A stretch of 64,000 nt of DNA from Methanobacteriota archaeon (GCA_002720095.2 PBGP02000022.1:62001-126000); one strand, 5' to 3'. Counted from the stretch's first letter, positions 17,727-27,270 are shown. Made by a program: numbers and translations. The notes: generated by a model not told the origin, from the sequence alone.

Positions 17727-19823
17727 CTATTTTTTAGCGATTAGATTATCTTTTATTTGCTTCATGGATGAATTAATTACCGTTAATATTTCTTTACCAG
17801 TGGATAGTATTCTTTTGGGTAGTGTAAGTGTAGTTAAAAATATGAAGACTCCAACAAACCATAGGAAAAATATGATGGTAAAACCTTGACTCAGTCCAGT
17901 AATTGTAAACCAGTCAGACGGTTCTCCAACGGTTACAATTAACAAAGCAATTAGAACTCCTATCAAAGATTCACCAGCAATGAATCCAGCGCCAATTAAC
18001 ACTCCACGAGATGTTACGTCATCTGCTGCTCTTAGAGCTTTTTTTGAAGGTCTTTTTATTAACTTTCCATCGGTCCTCAGAATGGCCACATTTGTAACAT
18101 AATAATGAATTAAACCGCCAGCAAATATTGGAGCTGATAATTCCAAAGGCAAATAAATTCCAATTGCAACGGACATGACAGGTAACTTCCTCCAAACTAG
18201 AAGTGAAGCTATGATTCCGCCTAGAATTAGCATTTCAACATTAGCTCCACCACCGAATATACTTTCTATTATTGTTCCTATTAAATCAGCTTGTGGCGCA
18301 AGCAATGCATTAGAACAGTCTATTAATTCATCACCCGAATCTGCTAGTTTAACATTAGATGCCTCACAATGTTTAACTGTAATCTTAAATGCCCTGTTCA
18401 ATAAAAGTAATACTGGACCTATTACTGCTGCACCCACAATCACACCTATAGTTTCTGCAATTTGTTGTCTCCAAGGCGTGGCTCCTACCATATTCCCGGT
18501 TTTTAGATCCTGCATCACATCACCTGCGATTGCAGCATTGACTGCTACAACTGATGCAATAATTAAGGTAGCAAACATCATTGTAGAATTATCAATTCCT
18601 GCAATTGTTCCAACAATATAAACCAATGCCGCCGTAAACATCAATGTTGCAATAGTCATACCTGAAACGGGAGAATTGCTAGATCCAACCACGCCTGCTA
18701 TATATCCTGCGACAGCTGAAAAGAAAAAAGCAACTGCAGCAATAAATAAAGTACCTGCAATAGCTAATAAGAAACCTAAATTAGATACAAAATATAAGAA
18801 AGATAAAACTAAAATAGTCGCACAAACAATTAACACTAACTTCATATTGGTATCCTTATCAGTTCTCAGAACTGATTCTTCATCCGATGTATTTCCAAAA
18901 CTTAGAGCTTTTGAGAAACCTGTAAAAATAGTATTCCTCATTGACCATAAAGTCCATACTCCTCCTACAACCATAGCTCCAGCCCCAATATATCGTACTT
19001 GAGCACTCCAAACAGCGTAGTATGAAGGCCCCGAGTGCCATTCCCCCATTGTTAATGAATCCCAATTACTTGGTTCAGGAGGAAAACCATGTAGAAGTCC
19101 ATAAATTGGCACTAAGAAACCAAAACCCAAAATACCTCCGATAAATATGAAAGAAGCAATTCTTAGGCCAACAATATATCCTACAGACAGTAACGCAAGA
19201 GACATTTCACTACCAGCATAAAATTTTGTACCCAGAAAATCTGCTACAACATGAACTCCCTTTTTAGTCACTTTCAATCCTTCAACTACCCAACCATACA
19301 TAGCTCCAATAATTAGGGCGTAGATTATAGCAACTAACCCAGAACCTCCTTTTTCTCCAGCAATTAAGACCTCTGTGCACGCCACTCCTTCTGGATATGG
19401 TAATGCCTCTTCAACAATGAACACTCTTCTTAATGCGATAGTAAACATTGTTCCCAAAATACCACCCAAAAACGCTATTATGAAAGTTTGAAGTGGGTCT
19501 ATGTCTTCCCAAATCCCCATCACTAATAAAGCAGGAACTGTAAAAATAACTCCAGCTGCTAAGCTTTCTCCAGCAGAAGCCATAGTTTGAACTGCATTAT
19601 TTTCAAGTATAGATACGTCCTTAAATCTCAATCCCCTTAATATTAACATTGACATTACTGCAGCAGGAATTGAAGCGGATACAGTCATACCAACTTTCAT
19701 ACCCAGATAAGCATTTGCAGCGGTCATCACAATTCCAAGAAAAATTCCTATAATTATGACCCTGAGTGTTAATTCTGGCAGTTCTTTGTTGTGTGGTATG
19801 TAGGGCCATTTTTGTGCTGCCAT
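17727..19823 (-). CDS. OPT-family oligopeptide/metal transporter
   Basis: Polytopic membrane transporter of 698 residues. The N-terminus PYIPHNKELPELTLRVIIIG and following TM helices with GMTVSASIPAAVMSM and NNAVQTMASAGESLAAGVIF are typical of the OPT superfamily, as are the GVVGSSNSPVSGMTIA loop and ALAYPEGVAC-like LPYPEGVACTEVL. About 15 hydrophobic segments are apparent. Family members import oligopeptides or metal-siderophore complexes by proton symport. It is divergent from the P-type ATPase, with a shared 98-base gap containing an inverted repeat, so joint metal or ion control is conceivable. Confidence 0.92.
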   Translation of the reverse strand: MAAQKWPYIPHNKELPELTLRVIIIGIFLGIVMTAANAYLGMKVGMTVSASIPAAVMSMLILRGLRFKDVSILENNAVQTMASAGESLAAGVIFTVPALLVMGIWEDIDPLQTFIIAFLGGILGTMFTIALRRVFIVEEALPYPEGVACTEVLIAGEKGGSGLVAIIYALIIGAMYGWVVEGLKVTKKGVHVVADFLGTKFYAGSEMSLALLSVGYIVGLRIASFIFIGGILGFGFLVPIYGLLHGFPPEPSNWDSLTMGEWHSGPSYYAVWSAQVRYIGAGAMVVGGVWTLWSMRNTIFTGFSKALSFGNTSDEESVLRTDKDTNMKLVLIVCATILVLSFLYFVSNLGFLLAIAGTLFIAAVAFFFSAVAGYIAGVVGSSNSPVSGMTIATLMFTAALVYIVGTIAGIDNSTMMFATLIIASVVAVNAAIAGDVMQDLKTGNMVGATPWRQQIAETIGVIVGAAVIGPVLLLLNRAFKITVKHCEASNVKLADSGDELIDCSNALLAPQADLIGTIIESIFGGGANVEMLILGGIIASLLVWRKLPVMSVAIGIYLPLELSAPIFAGGLIHYYVTNVAILRTDGKLIKRPSKKALRAADDVTSRGVLIGAGFIAGESLIGVLIALLIVTVGEPSDWFTITGLSQGFTIIFFLWFVGVFIFLTTLTLPKRILSTGKEILTVINSSMKQIKDNLIAKK

Positions 19824-19892
19824 GCATACCCGTTAAAGTTTTGATTTGTGAAGTTTTGGAAAAATGAGGTAAGTGAACTATTCATATATTGA

Positions 19893-19915
19893 ATCCCTGT
19901 CCGGTGGATAGGGGT
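19893..19915. promoter_or_regulatory. Imperfect inverted repeat over the P-type ATPase start region
   Basis: CCCTGTCC (19895-19902) and GGATAGGG (19906-19913) pair around a GGT loop with one G-T wobble; two more flanking pairs extend it to 19893-19915. It holds the GGGGTG (19911-19916) that best serves as ribosome-binding site. A TATA-like TCATATATT at 19882-19890 would place the transcription start within it, so it may be a DNA operator; if the mRNA starts earlier it is a hairpin hiding the ribosome-binding site. Confidence 0.4.
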
Positions 19916-19921
19916 GTTTAA

Positions 19922-22717
19922 ATCAAGGATTGGTATAATACTGATATTGATGATGTGTTAGTAGAATTAAGAACATCTCTTCAAGGATTATCGGAAGATG
20001 AAGTCGAATATAGATTAAACCGCGACGGGAAAAATAAATTAATCGAACCACCGACTACACCAGAATGGAAAAGATTCCTGAAGCAGTTCTTGGATCCGAT
20101 GGTATATTTGTTGATGGCAGCCGCAGTTATTGCAATTACTGTCGTTAATGAAATTGGGGATGGTGTGTTTATAATCTTCGTTATCACCATTAACTCAGTC
20201 ATGGGTTGGTGGATGGAAAGACAGGCAGATCAGGCTATGACGGCACTTAAAAAAATGAATGTTGATACTTGTGTAGTAATCCGAGATGAACATGAAGTAA
20301 TCGTAAATAGCGAAGATATCGTTGTGGGAGAATTAATCAAGCTAGAAGATGGAGATAATATTCCCGCAGACGTCCGTATAATATCTAGCTATCAGTTTTA
20401 TACTAATGAATCTTCGATGACAGGAGAATCCAAACAAAGAAAGAAAATCTCTGATACAATCAGCAGTAAAAGAGTTCTCGCCGAAAGAGATAATATGTGT
20501 TATATGGGCACTGTTGCCACCAATGGTAGGGCTTTAGGGGTTGTAGTAGAAACTGGGATGAGTACAGAACTTGGTAAAATTGCTGACAATATAACTTCAG
20601 TTGAAACACCTAAAACACCTCTTGAAATTAAGTTGGAATCCTTAGGTAAATTCTTAGGAGGTATAGCCTTATCAGTAGCCATACTACTACTAACACTAAC
20701 ATTACTCTTCTCTTACATCGATGGAGAATTTAATACACAGGATGGAAGTGGTTTGGCTTTTGAACCAATAAAAGAAGCTTTAGTCGCTCAATTTACAATA
20801 GCCCTGGCAATTTTTGTAGCAATAGTTCCAGAGGGTCTACCCATCATACTAGTTATCACTTTAGGTCTTGGTATGAGAAATATGGCACGACATAGGGCTA
20901 TCATCAGGAGAATGAAGGCTGTAGAAACACTTGGCTCAACAACTGTAATCTGCACAGATAAAACTGGAACCCTAACTAGAAATGAAATGACTGTAGTTCA
21001 ATATTTCTCAAATGAAATCAGATATAATATTAAAGGAAGGGGTTATGATCCAACAATTAAAGGAGTGACTATCAAATCCTCTAACAAGAAAATTGCTATT
21101 GAAAGCTTGCTAAACAATAAATCTGATAAAATGGCTTTCATGTGTTCATCTCTGTGTAGTAATAGCCAGGTTAGCAAAGAAGATGGTGCGTGGAGTGCCA
21201 TCGGAGATCCTACGTGTTCTGCTGCAGCCACATTTGGATGGAAAGCACTTGGTTCTTCTCAGGAATTGAATAAAAAACATGAAAGATTACACGAGTTCTT
21301 TTTTGATGCTGAACGTAAAAGAATGACTACTATAAATAACTTAGATGGTGAGAAATGGGCATTTACTAAAGGAGCTCTTGACCCAATAGAAGGAATAATT
21401 ACAAAGATTTATGAAAATGATGAGCTAGTTAATATTAATGACTCACACCTTGAAAAAATTAGAGAAGCAAACCATTCCATGGCTTCTGGGGCTCTAAGAG
21501 TTCTGGCTCTAACCTGTAAAAGAATAGAAGATGATGAAGATTACAATGACATAGCTGATGTTGAAAAAGATATGATTTTCTTGGGTCTAATAGGTATTAG
21601 AGATCCACCAAGAAGTGAAGCATACGAAGCAATTGCTACATGTCACGAAGCTGGTATTAGGGTGATAATGATTACTGGAGACCAAGAATATACAGCTAAA
21701 TCTGTAGGAATTGAATTAGAAATATGTGATGAAGACTCTGAAACAATAAGTGGATACGAATTAGACTCTATTGACGATTTCGCACTAATAGATATCGTAC
21801 AGCAGGTAAATATTTTTTGTAGAGTTACACCTGACCAGAAAATGAGAATAGTTCAAGCATTACAAAAAACTGGAGAAGTAGTCGCCATGACAGGTGATGG
21901 AGTTAATGATGCTCCAGCATTATCATCAGCTAATATAGGAATTGCAATGGGTATATCTGGGACCGATGTGGCCAGAGATGCAGCAGATATGGTATTACAA
22001 GATGATAACTTTGCTAATATAGTTCATTCCATAGAAGAAGGAAGAAAAATTTATTGGAATATAAGAAATTTCGTCAGGTACCAAGTTTCAACTAACGTTG
22101 CAGCTGTAATAATTATTGTTGTTTCATTCATGTTTGGATGGATTCCATTACCTCTAACTGCAACACAAATATTAGTGATAAATATCTTAATGGATGGCCC
22201 GCCTGCAGTGGCTTTAGGAATGGAGAAGAATCATGGTTCTGTTATGTCAAGAGCACCAAGGCCAGTAAAGGAAGGACTTCCGAATCTAATAGATACTGTT
22301 ATGATTGCATTTTTAGGGTCATTTATGGCTATAGGAAGTTTGATGGTTTTTTATGCGGTAAAAAGTCAAGCATCTGTTGAGGAAGCAATTACAGCTACAT
22401 TTGCAGTATTCGTGATGTTCCAACTTTTTAATGTAATGAATTGTAGAAGCATAGAAAAAAGCATATTTACTTTAGGAGTATTATCCAATAAAGCAGTTGC
22501 ATACTCATTCTTAATCTGTACGACATTACTACTAATTATTATTGAGTTTTCAGCGTTTGAAATTCCTTTTACATCTCTGAACATTGGAGATTTCTTATCA
22601 GTTCAAAAATTCAGTAATTCATATGCATGGCCAGTGATTATGTTACTTGCTTCATCAGTTTTGATATTCGAAGAATTTAGAAAGTTCTTAATGAAGAATG
22701 CTAAGATATTTCACTAA
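19922..22717 (+). CDS. P-type cation-transporting ATPase (type II); probable AUC start
   Basis: About 931 residues with TGES in the actuator (near 20420), PEGLP in TM4, phosphorylation motif CTDKTGTLTRNEM (Asp at 20957-20959), KGALDP in the nucleotide domain, and TGDGVNDAPAL hinge. C-terminal helices make ten TMs in total. This is the Ca2+/Na+-type P2 family; the ion cannot be fixed. The first ordinary start codon is GTG 19955, but the family N-terminal signature (W-x7-VxxxLxTSxxGLSxxE) begins 24 bases earlier at W 19931, in frame and directly after a TAA stop and ATC 19922, with GGGGTG five bases upstream. Either AUC is the start, or one base is missing in the AAA run at 19920-19922 and GTG 19914 starts the protein. 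Confidence 0.9.
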   Translation: MKDWYNTDIDDVLVELRTSLQGLSEDEVEYRLNRDGKNKLIEPPTTPEWKRFLKQFLDPMVYLLMAAAVIAITVVNEIGDGVFIIFVITINSVMGWWMERQADQAMTALKKMNVDTCVVIRDEHEVIVNSEDIVVGELIKLEDGDNIPADVRIISSYQFYTNESSMTGESKQRKKISDTISSKRVLAERDNMCYMGTVATNGRALGVVVETGMSTELGKIADNITSVETPKTPLEIKLESLGKFLGGIALSVAILLLTLTLLFSYIDGEFNTQDGSGLAFEPIKEALVAQFTIALAIFVAIVPEGLPIILVITLGLGMRNMARHRAIIRRMKAVETLGSTTVICTDKTGTLTRNEMTVVQYFSNEIRYNIKGRGYDPTIKGVTIKSSNKKIAIESLLNNKSDKMAFMCSSLCSNSQVSKEDGAWSAIGDPTCSAAATFGWKALGSSQELNKKHERLHEFFFDAERKRMTTINNLDGEKWAFTKGALDPIEGIITKIYENDELVNINDSHLEKIREANHSMASGALRVLALTCKRIEDDEDYNDIADVEKDMIFLGLIGIRDPPRSEAYEAIATCHEAGIRVIMITGDQEYTAKSVGIELEICDEDSETISGYELDSIDDFALIDIVQQVNIFCRVTPDQKMRIVQALQKTGEVVAMTGDGVNDAPALSSANIGIAMGISGTDVARDAADMVLQDDNFANIVHSIEEGRKIYWNIRNFVRYQVSTNVAAVIIIVVSFMFGWIPLPLTATQILVINILMDGPPAVALGMEKNHGSVMSRAPRPVKEGLPNLIDTVMIAFLGSFMAIGSLMVFYAVKSQASVEEAITATFAVFVMFQLFNVMNCRSIEKSIFTLGVLSNKAVAYSFLICTTLLLIIIEFSAFEIPFTSLNIGDFLSVQKFSNSYAWPVIMLLASSVLIFEEFRKFLMKNAKIFH

Positions 22718-25132
22718 TCATTTTTTGAAAAATTTATCTAATGCTTTATCCATCATTTCTTCTTCTTCTAAGTCTGATACATCCGACTCTTGAGTATATT
22801 TTTCAAGCATCAGATTTTTAATTTGAGTTGATGAATCTAAATTGTTGACATTATCCAAATCATCCGTTTTATCTCCAACAACCTCTTCCACTTCAAGATT
22901 ATTAATGTTGGTAACTTCCGTAGATTGTTCACTGCTATTATTTTCTGATTTTTTTAATATCTCAGATTTATCCGTTTTCTTTCTGATGACCCTTCTTCTA
23001 TTCTGCCTATTTTCTACAGGTGTATCAGCTACATCTTTTTTAACCTTGACCTTACGAATTTTTACTGGGTTTTGGACAGAATCTGAGGCTTTTTTATAAT
23101 CTGTGTAAGTCTCTGAATAATAAAAACCTCCATCATCTCCATAATTCCAGTCACTTTTGGATCTTTTTCCAGGATTGTAATAATCGTATTCTTTTGATTT
23201 ATCTCTTCTTGAGGGGGGTGGCGATTTCTTTACAATTTGTTTTGATTCTATGGATGGAGGAGTTCTCTTAGTCTCTGGAGAATAATCTTCAATTTTAAAT
23301 CTGTTATTGTAACGACTAATGACTAATATAACTAATACTATTGCTGAAATTGAAACCATTACGTATGAGCTGTACTTTAAAAAATTAATTAGCGTATTAA
23401 TTTCAATAGCAGGTTCTTCTATTTCCCTGGTGAACTCTAGAGAGAATGGTGCAGTTGTATCAAACCAAGTGTCCACTGCATATGTCTTTATATCCTCTCC
23501 TGTAACCTTCAGATTAATTGGATAGCTGTGTACTAAATTTGCTGGGGATCCATATTTTAATGCAGGTGGTTGATTAATAGTTAAGTTATAACTATTTGAC
23601 GTTTCATGTGCTAACTCGAATGACATTTCCCAACCCAGACTCAATCTTTCAGCAGAGTCATGATTCAGATTTTTCAATCCATCACACCTAAATACAACAG
23701 ATGAAGATCCTGCTAAAATTGAATTGTTATCAAAACTAAAGACGGGATACCATGATTCAAAAATTAATGATTGATCAATTTTAGAGCAAAAAGAATTCTC
23801 GATTAGAATTCTTTCATCTGGTTCAATGTAACCGTTCTCATTAATTGCCTCGGAAGTAATCAATCTTAATGATTCACTAAATTCACTTGTGAAAAATATG
23901 TTTTCTGTTAAAATTAATCTATTATTTGTAATTTTAACATCAACATTTCTAATAAAGTTAGTGTCAGGTACTAAATTACATGGATTAGTAGATTCACAGT
24001 CAACGTCATAAACATTCAATATTCCATCTCCGTCTCTATCTTCATCTTCTTGATCGCTAATTCCATCGTGATCTAAATCATTTGTTGTAGAATCTGAGAT
24101 TCTAGGATCTAGCCATTCAGACGCATAAACAGCAACATATTGAGAATTGGTTGATGCTGCAATATCTCCATTAGCGGGATTAATCTCCAAATCATTAGTA
24201 GCATGCCCCAACAATAAACTATCTATTAAATCCCAACTTCCATTGGTCTCATAGGTTGCCAGTTCATTTCCTTCTTTATTAGTCAATAAATGCATTTTAT
24301 CTAGATTCTTATCAAAGATAATTTTTTTAGCAGATATACCATTTGGAAATGAATAAGAATGCAGAAAATCATGATTTGAGTCTCGAATTTTTACTCCATC
24401 TTGTGATGACCAAGCATAATAACCTTCTTTCGAGAATTTACAATCATAAATTTCCATACCAATTTCATCAATTTCTTCTACTAATTGTCCATTTACAGAA
24501 AATAATTGTACTTTTTCATTCGAACCAGATATAAACAAATTATTTACGGGGTCATAATCTAGACAAGATATTTTGGAAGTGTGATCTGTTTTAATTTTAA
24601 CCAAATGTTCATCGGTATTAGAGAATAAATATTGATTTATGTATTCATTGTTACCACTTCTAGTTGCGTAAGCAAAACTGTTACCTTCTAAATCGTTTAT
24701 TGTAATAATTGATGTTACGGAAACTCCATCTTCAGTCCAAGTATGCCCCCAGTTGGAAAGAGAATATATCGATACTGCAGGTGTATTAGTTAATTCGCTC
24801 TCCCGACCAACCAATAAGTAACCTGAGCCTTGGTTTGATGAATCTTCAGTAAATTCCAGACTGCGTACTTCATCATTAAGAACAATTGGTGAAATTTCTA
24901 ACTCTTCTCTTGTGATTGTATGAAATAGGTATACCTCATTCCTGTTTTCGTATGAAATCGCTAATAGATTTCCATCTCCAGAATACGCGATAAAAGATGA
25001 TCTATCCAATGTACCATCATTTTCAGGTTCAATTAACTCACTTAATGGAATCTCAGAAGATACAATTCCGAACATTGGTGATAATAATAGGCACAACAGA
25101 ACTAATGAGACTAAATTTACTATTTTTACCAT
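22718..25132 (-). CDS. Membrane-anchored surface protein with propeller-like repeats and Ca-binding type 3 repeat
   Basis: Starts at ATG 25132 with a signal peptide (MVKIVNLVSLVLLCLLLSP). Residues about 30-330 contain beta-propeller-like repeats of WD/quinoprotein type (YSGDGNLLAISYENRNEVYL, LDYDPVNNLFISGS, LEINPANGDIAAS). Near 345-375 lies an Asp-rich stretch DLDHDGISDQEDEDRDGDG followed by two Cys, a thrombospondin type 3 calcium-binding repeat. A single TM (YVMVSISAIVLVILVIS) near 590 is followed by a long charged cytoplasmic tail with basic KRTPPS and RRRVIRKK runs. Topology: outside propeller, inside tail. Function unknown; probably a cell-surface sensor or adhesion protein. Confidence 0.7.
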   Translation of the reverse strand: MVKIVNLVSLVLLCLLLSPMFGIVSSEIPLSELIEPENDGTLDRSSFIAYSGDGNLLAISYENRNEVYLFHTITREELEISPIVLNDEVRSLEFTEDSSNQGSGYLLVGRESELTNTPAVSIYSLSNWGHTWTEDGVSVTSIITINDLEGNSFAYATRSGNNEYINQYLFSNTDEHLVKIKTDHTSKISCLDYDPVNNLFISGSNEKVQLFSVNGQLVEEIDEIGMEIYDCKFSKEGYYAWSSQDGVKIRDSNHDFLHSYSFPNGISAKKIIFDKNLDKMHLLTNKEGNELATYETNGSWDLIDSLLLGHATNDLEINPANGDIAASTNSQYVAVYASEWLDPRISDSTTNDLDHDGISDQEDEDRDGDGILNVYDVDCESTNPCNLVPDTNFIRNVDVKITNNRLILTENIFFTSEFSESLRLITSEAINENGYIEPDERILIENSFCSKIDQSLIFESWYPVFSFDNNSILAGSSSVVFRCDGLKNLNHDSAERLSLGWEMSFELAHETSNSYNLTINQPPALKYGSPANLVHSYPINLKVTGEDIKTYAVDTWFDTTAPFSLEFTREIEEPAIEINTLINFLKYSSYVMVSISAIVLVILVISRYNNRFKIEDYSPETKRTPPSIESKQIVKKSPPPSRRDKSKEYDYYNPGKRSKSDWNYGDDGGFYYSETYTDYKKASDSVQNPVKIRKVKVKKDVADTPVENRQNRRRVIRKKTDKSEILKKSENNSSEQSTEVTNINNLEVEEVVGDKTDDLDNVNNLDSSTQIKNLMLEKYTQESDVSDLEEEEMMDKALDKFFKK

Positions 25133-25142
25133 ATTCTTCAAG

Positions 25143-25195
25143 CATCTGTAGAATTATTAGTATTAATAATATATGTTGAATTGTTCTACTAGATG
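25143..25195. promoter_or_regulatory. Bulged inverted repeat flanking a TATA box
   Basis: CATCTGTAGAA (25143-25153) and TTCTACTAGATG (25184-25195) are complementary over 11 pairs with one bulged base. An inner 7-bp repeat, ATTATTA/TAATAAT (25153-25159 and 25164-25170), lies between them, next to a minus-strand TATA-like CATATATTATT. It sits in the 157-base gap between the surface-protein gene and the divergent HEAT-repeat gene. Operator is the likeliest reading; no factor can be named. Confidence 0.35.
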
Positions 25196-25289
25196 TCTTT
25201 TTGGAGCGTTTTTAAAATATCGAATGTGTTTTACAATTACACAATAAGTAAATTTGAAAGACTGCCTCTTGGTAGAACATACTGTTAAT

Positions 25290-25742
25290 ATGAATAAGCC
25301 AGAAATAAGTGAATTCGGTTCAGTCGATCCTGCGCCAGCATCAAATCAAAAATCTGTAAAAATTCTTAATTCAATTCTAATAGATGAAAATGCAAAAATG
25401 TTCGAAAGAATGAGAGCTGTTTTTGCCTTAAGAAATGATGGTTCTGAGGAATCAGTTATAGCATTAAGTAATGGCTTTGAATCTAAATCTGCTTTATTAA
25501 AGCATGAAATTGCATATGTAATGGGACAAATGCAAAATCAAGCAGCTATTCCATATCTCATAAGTAGATTAGAGGATGAAAATGAAAATGTAATGGTACG
25601 CCATGAAGCTGCGGAAGCAATTGGCGCTATTGGAGATATTAATTGCAGAGTTATTTTAGAAAAATTTCTTGACCATCCCCTGCCAGAAATATCTGAATCT
25701 TGTGAAGTTGCACTAGACTTACTGTCTCATTACAATTCATAA
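25290..25742 (+). CDS. HEAT-repeat protein matching the C-terminal half of deoxyhypusine hydroxylase
   Basis: The 150-residue protein (ATG 25290; an in-frame TTG at 25254 is upstream) closely follows the second half of eukaryotic deoxyhypusine hydroxylase (DOHH): the linker SVDPAPAS (11-18), MFERMRAVFALRN (37-49), SALLKHEIAYVMGQMQ (67-82), MVRHEAAEAIGAIG (102-115) and ISESCEVALDLL (134-145). It retains two His-Glu iron-ligand pairs, H72-E73 and H105-E106, where full DOHH has four over two halves; a homodimer could rebuild the di-iron site. Expected role: hydroxylation of deoxyhypusine on aIF5A. A generic PBS-lyase HEAT protein is the alternative, but the linker and ESCEVALD match argue against it. 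Confidence 0.8.
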   Translation: MNKPEISEFGSVDPAPASNQKSVKILNSILIDENAKMFERMRAVFALRNDGSEESVIALSNGFESKSALLKHEIAYVMGQMQNQAAIPYLISRLEDENENVMVRHEAAEAIGAIGDINCRVILEKFLDHPLPEISESCEVALDLLSHYNS

Positions 25743-25793
25743 TCATCAAATTAAGTCATAAGACATAAATTAGTTGATTATTTAGACATCGAT

Positions 25794-25997
25794 ATGCCAC
25801 ACGAGCATGCGCCACTCGGGATTAACGAAAATGGAGAATTAGGGCCTATATGTCATTTCACTGGAAAAATTATGACATTTGGGGAAGCAATGGTTATCAA
25901 TCAGCATTATGTTTGCTGGGAATATTATCAAAAATTAACTGGTGCTAAACCTTCAAATAAGGTGTCCAAATCAAGTAAACCATTTTACAATAAGTAA
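25794..25997 (+). CDS. Small conserved-looking protein of unknown function
   Basis: A 67-residue soluble protein starting MPHEHAPLGINENGELG. It has CHFTGKIMTFGEAM and HYVCWEYY, with two Cys and several His that could bind metal, then a basic tail (KPSNKVSKSSKPFYNK). AT-rich sequence (TTAGTTGATTATTTAG) precedes ATG 25794 and suggests a short leader. It sits between the DOHH-like gene and priS on the same strand. No family recognised. Confidence 0.6.
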   Translation: MPHEHAPLGINENGELGPICHFTGKIMTFGEAMVINQHYVCWEYYQKLTGAKPSNKVSKSSKPFYNK

Positions 25998-26055
25998 TCA
26001 AAAAATTAACCAAAAATAGAACAAATTATTACAACCATCAAATGTAAGAATAAAT

Positions 26056-27270
26056 ATGGCATCTAGCGGATGGGCGAGATACGCTCTGAAGTTCAGTGAA
26101 TATTACAAGAATGCAGAATTATGGGTCCCCCCTAGAATTAAAATGAGAGAATGGATGCTAACTCCATTCGGAAATAATAAACCTTTGAGACATAAAAGTT
26201 TTTCATCAACCAAGGACTTAAGGGAATTTTTGGTAAAAAGAACACCTTCAAGCGTATTTTACAGTACTGCATATTGGAATGATCCGAATCAATTGAAAAT
26301 GTTCGACAAAGGTTGGAAAGGAGCGGATTTAATATTTGATTTAGATGGAGACCACCTACCAAATATTAACCCATACGATTTCCCTGAAATGCTTGAGATA
26401 ATAAGGACATACGCCTGGGATTTATGGAATGATTTTTTAGAACCAGATTTTGGGTTCAAAGAAAAATATTTGCAGGTTACCTTTTCAGGACACAGAGGAT
26501 ATCATCTTCATTACAGAGATCCAAATATTTTTCATCTAGATTCATCCTCTAGAAGAGAGCTTGTTAATCATATCAGAGGTAATACTGTAGATGTTGGTAG
26601 GTTTGTAACAGGAGACGGGAAAGATGGTTGGATTAAATCTAAAGGATGGGGAGAAAGGGTGAAGGAAGGATGTAAGAATCTGATAGAAAAGATTGATTAT
26701 ATAAATAAAAACAAAGGTACAGAAGATTCTAAAAAACTCTCAAATGAATTATTAGAAAGTATGGGTAAAGAATACATAAGAAAAAATCGCCAGCCAAAAA
26801 AGAAATTTGAAGATTTATTGAAACGTTTTGAGGTAAAAGGAATGAAGGAACAAGTAATGCTTGGTAAATTTACAAGACTTGGGAAGTCTGAGTCGGCATT
26901 CCATGATTTGATAAAAGCAGATCAAAATATAATTCTCTCAGGAAGTGGAGAAACAGATGAACCTGTTACAGTTGATGTTAGAAGGGTAATAAGGTACCCA
27001 ACGAGTCTTCATGGGAAATCGGGACTAAAAGTAACAGAAATGCCGCTTAGCAGGTTAGATCCCGATAATCCAAAAAAATTTGACCCATTGAGCGAAGCGG
27101 TGGTCTTTTCTAAAGGGAGAAATGTAGAATTAGAAATAGTTATTGACGAAGGATACATTAGGATTAAAGACCAAGAATTAGCATTTGAAAGAGGTGATGT
27201 TCTAACCACAAGTGAGGATGTAGCTTCATTCTTAATTTTAAAGAATTGGGCCGTATTAAATAGCAAGTAA
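26056..27270 (+). CDS. priS: DNA primase small (catalytic) subunit
   Basis: Catalytic subunit of the archaeal/eukaryotic primase that makes RNA/DNA primers with PriL. The 404-residue sequence has the AEP catalytic pair in GADLIFDLDGDH (D95, D97), the SGHRGYHLHYRD motif near 150-160, VDVGRFVTGDGKDG and the nucleotide-binding region VDVRRVIRYPTSLHGKSGLKV near 315-335. Length and order fit archaeal PriS. An AT-rich promoter-like stretch lies just before ATG 26056. PriL is not in the window. The frame contains an insertion of charged helices at about 210-260, as often seen in this family. Confidence 0.94.
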   Translation: MASSGWARYALKFSEYYKNAELWVPPRIKMREWMLTPFGNNKPLRHKSFSSTKDLREFLVKRTPSSVFYSTAYWNDPNQLKMFDKGWKGADLIFDLDGDHLPNINPYDFPEMLEIIRTYAWDLWNDFLEPDFGFKEKYLQVTFSGHRGYHLHYRDPNIFHLDSSSRRELVNHIRGNTVDVGRFVTGDGKDGWIKSKGWGERVKEGCKNLIEKIDYINKNKGTEDSKKLSNELLESMGKEYIRKNRQPKKKFEDLLKRFEVKGMKEQVMLGKFTRLGKSESAFHDLIKADQNIILSGSGETDEPVTVDVRRVIRYPTSLHGKSGLKVTEMPLSRLDPDNPKKFDPLSEAVVFSKGRNVELEIVIDEGYIRIKDQELAFERGDVLTTSEDVASFLILKNWAVLNSK

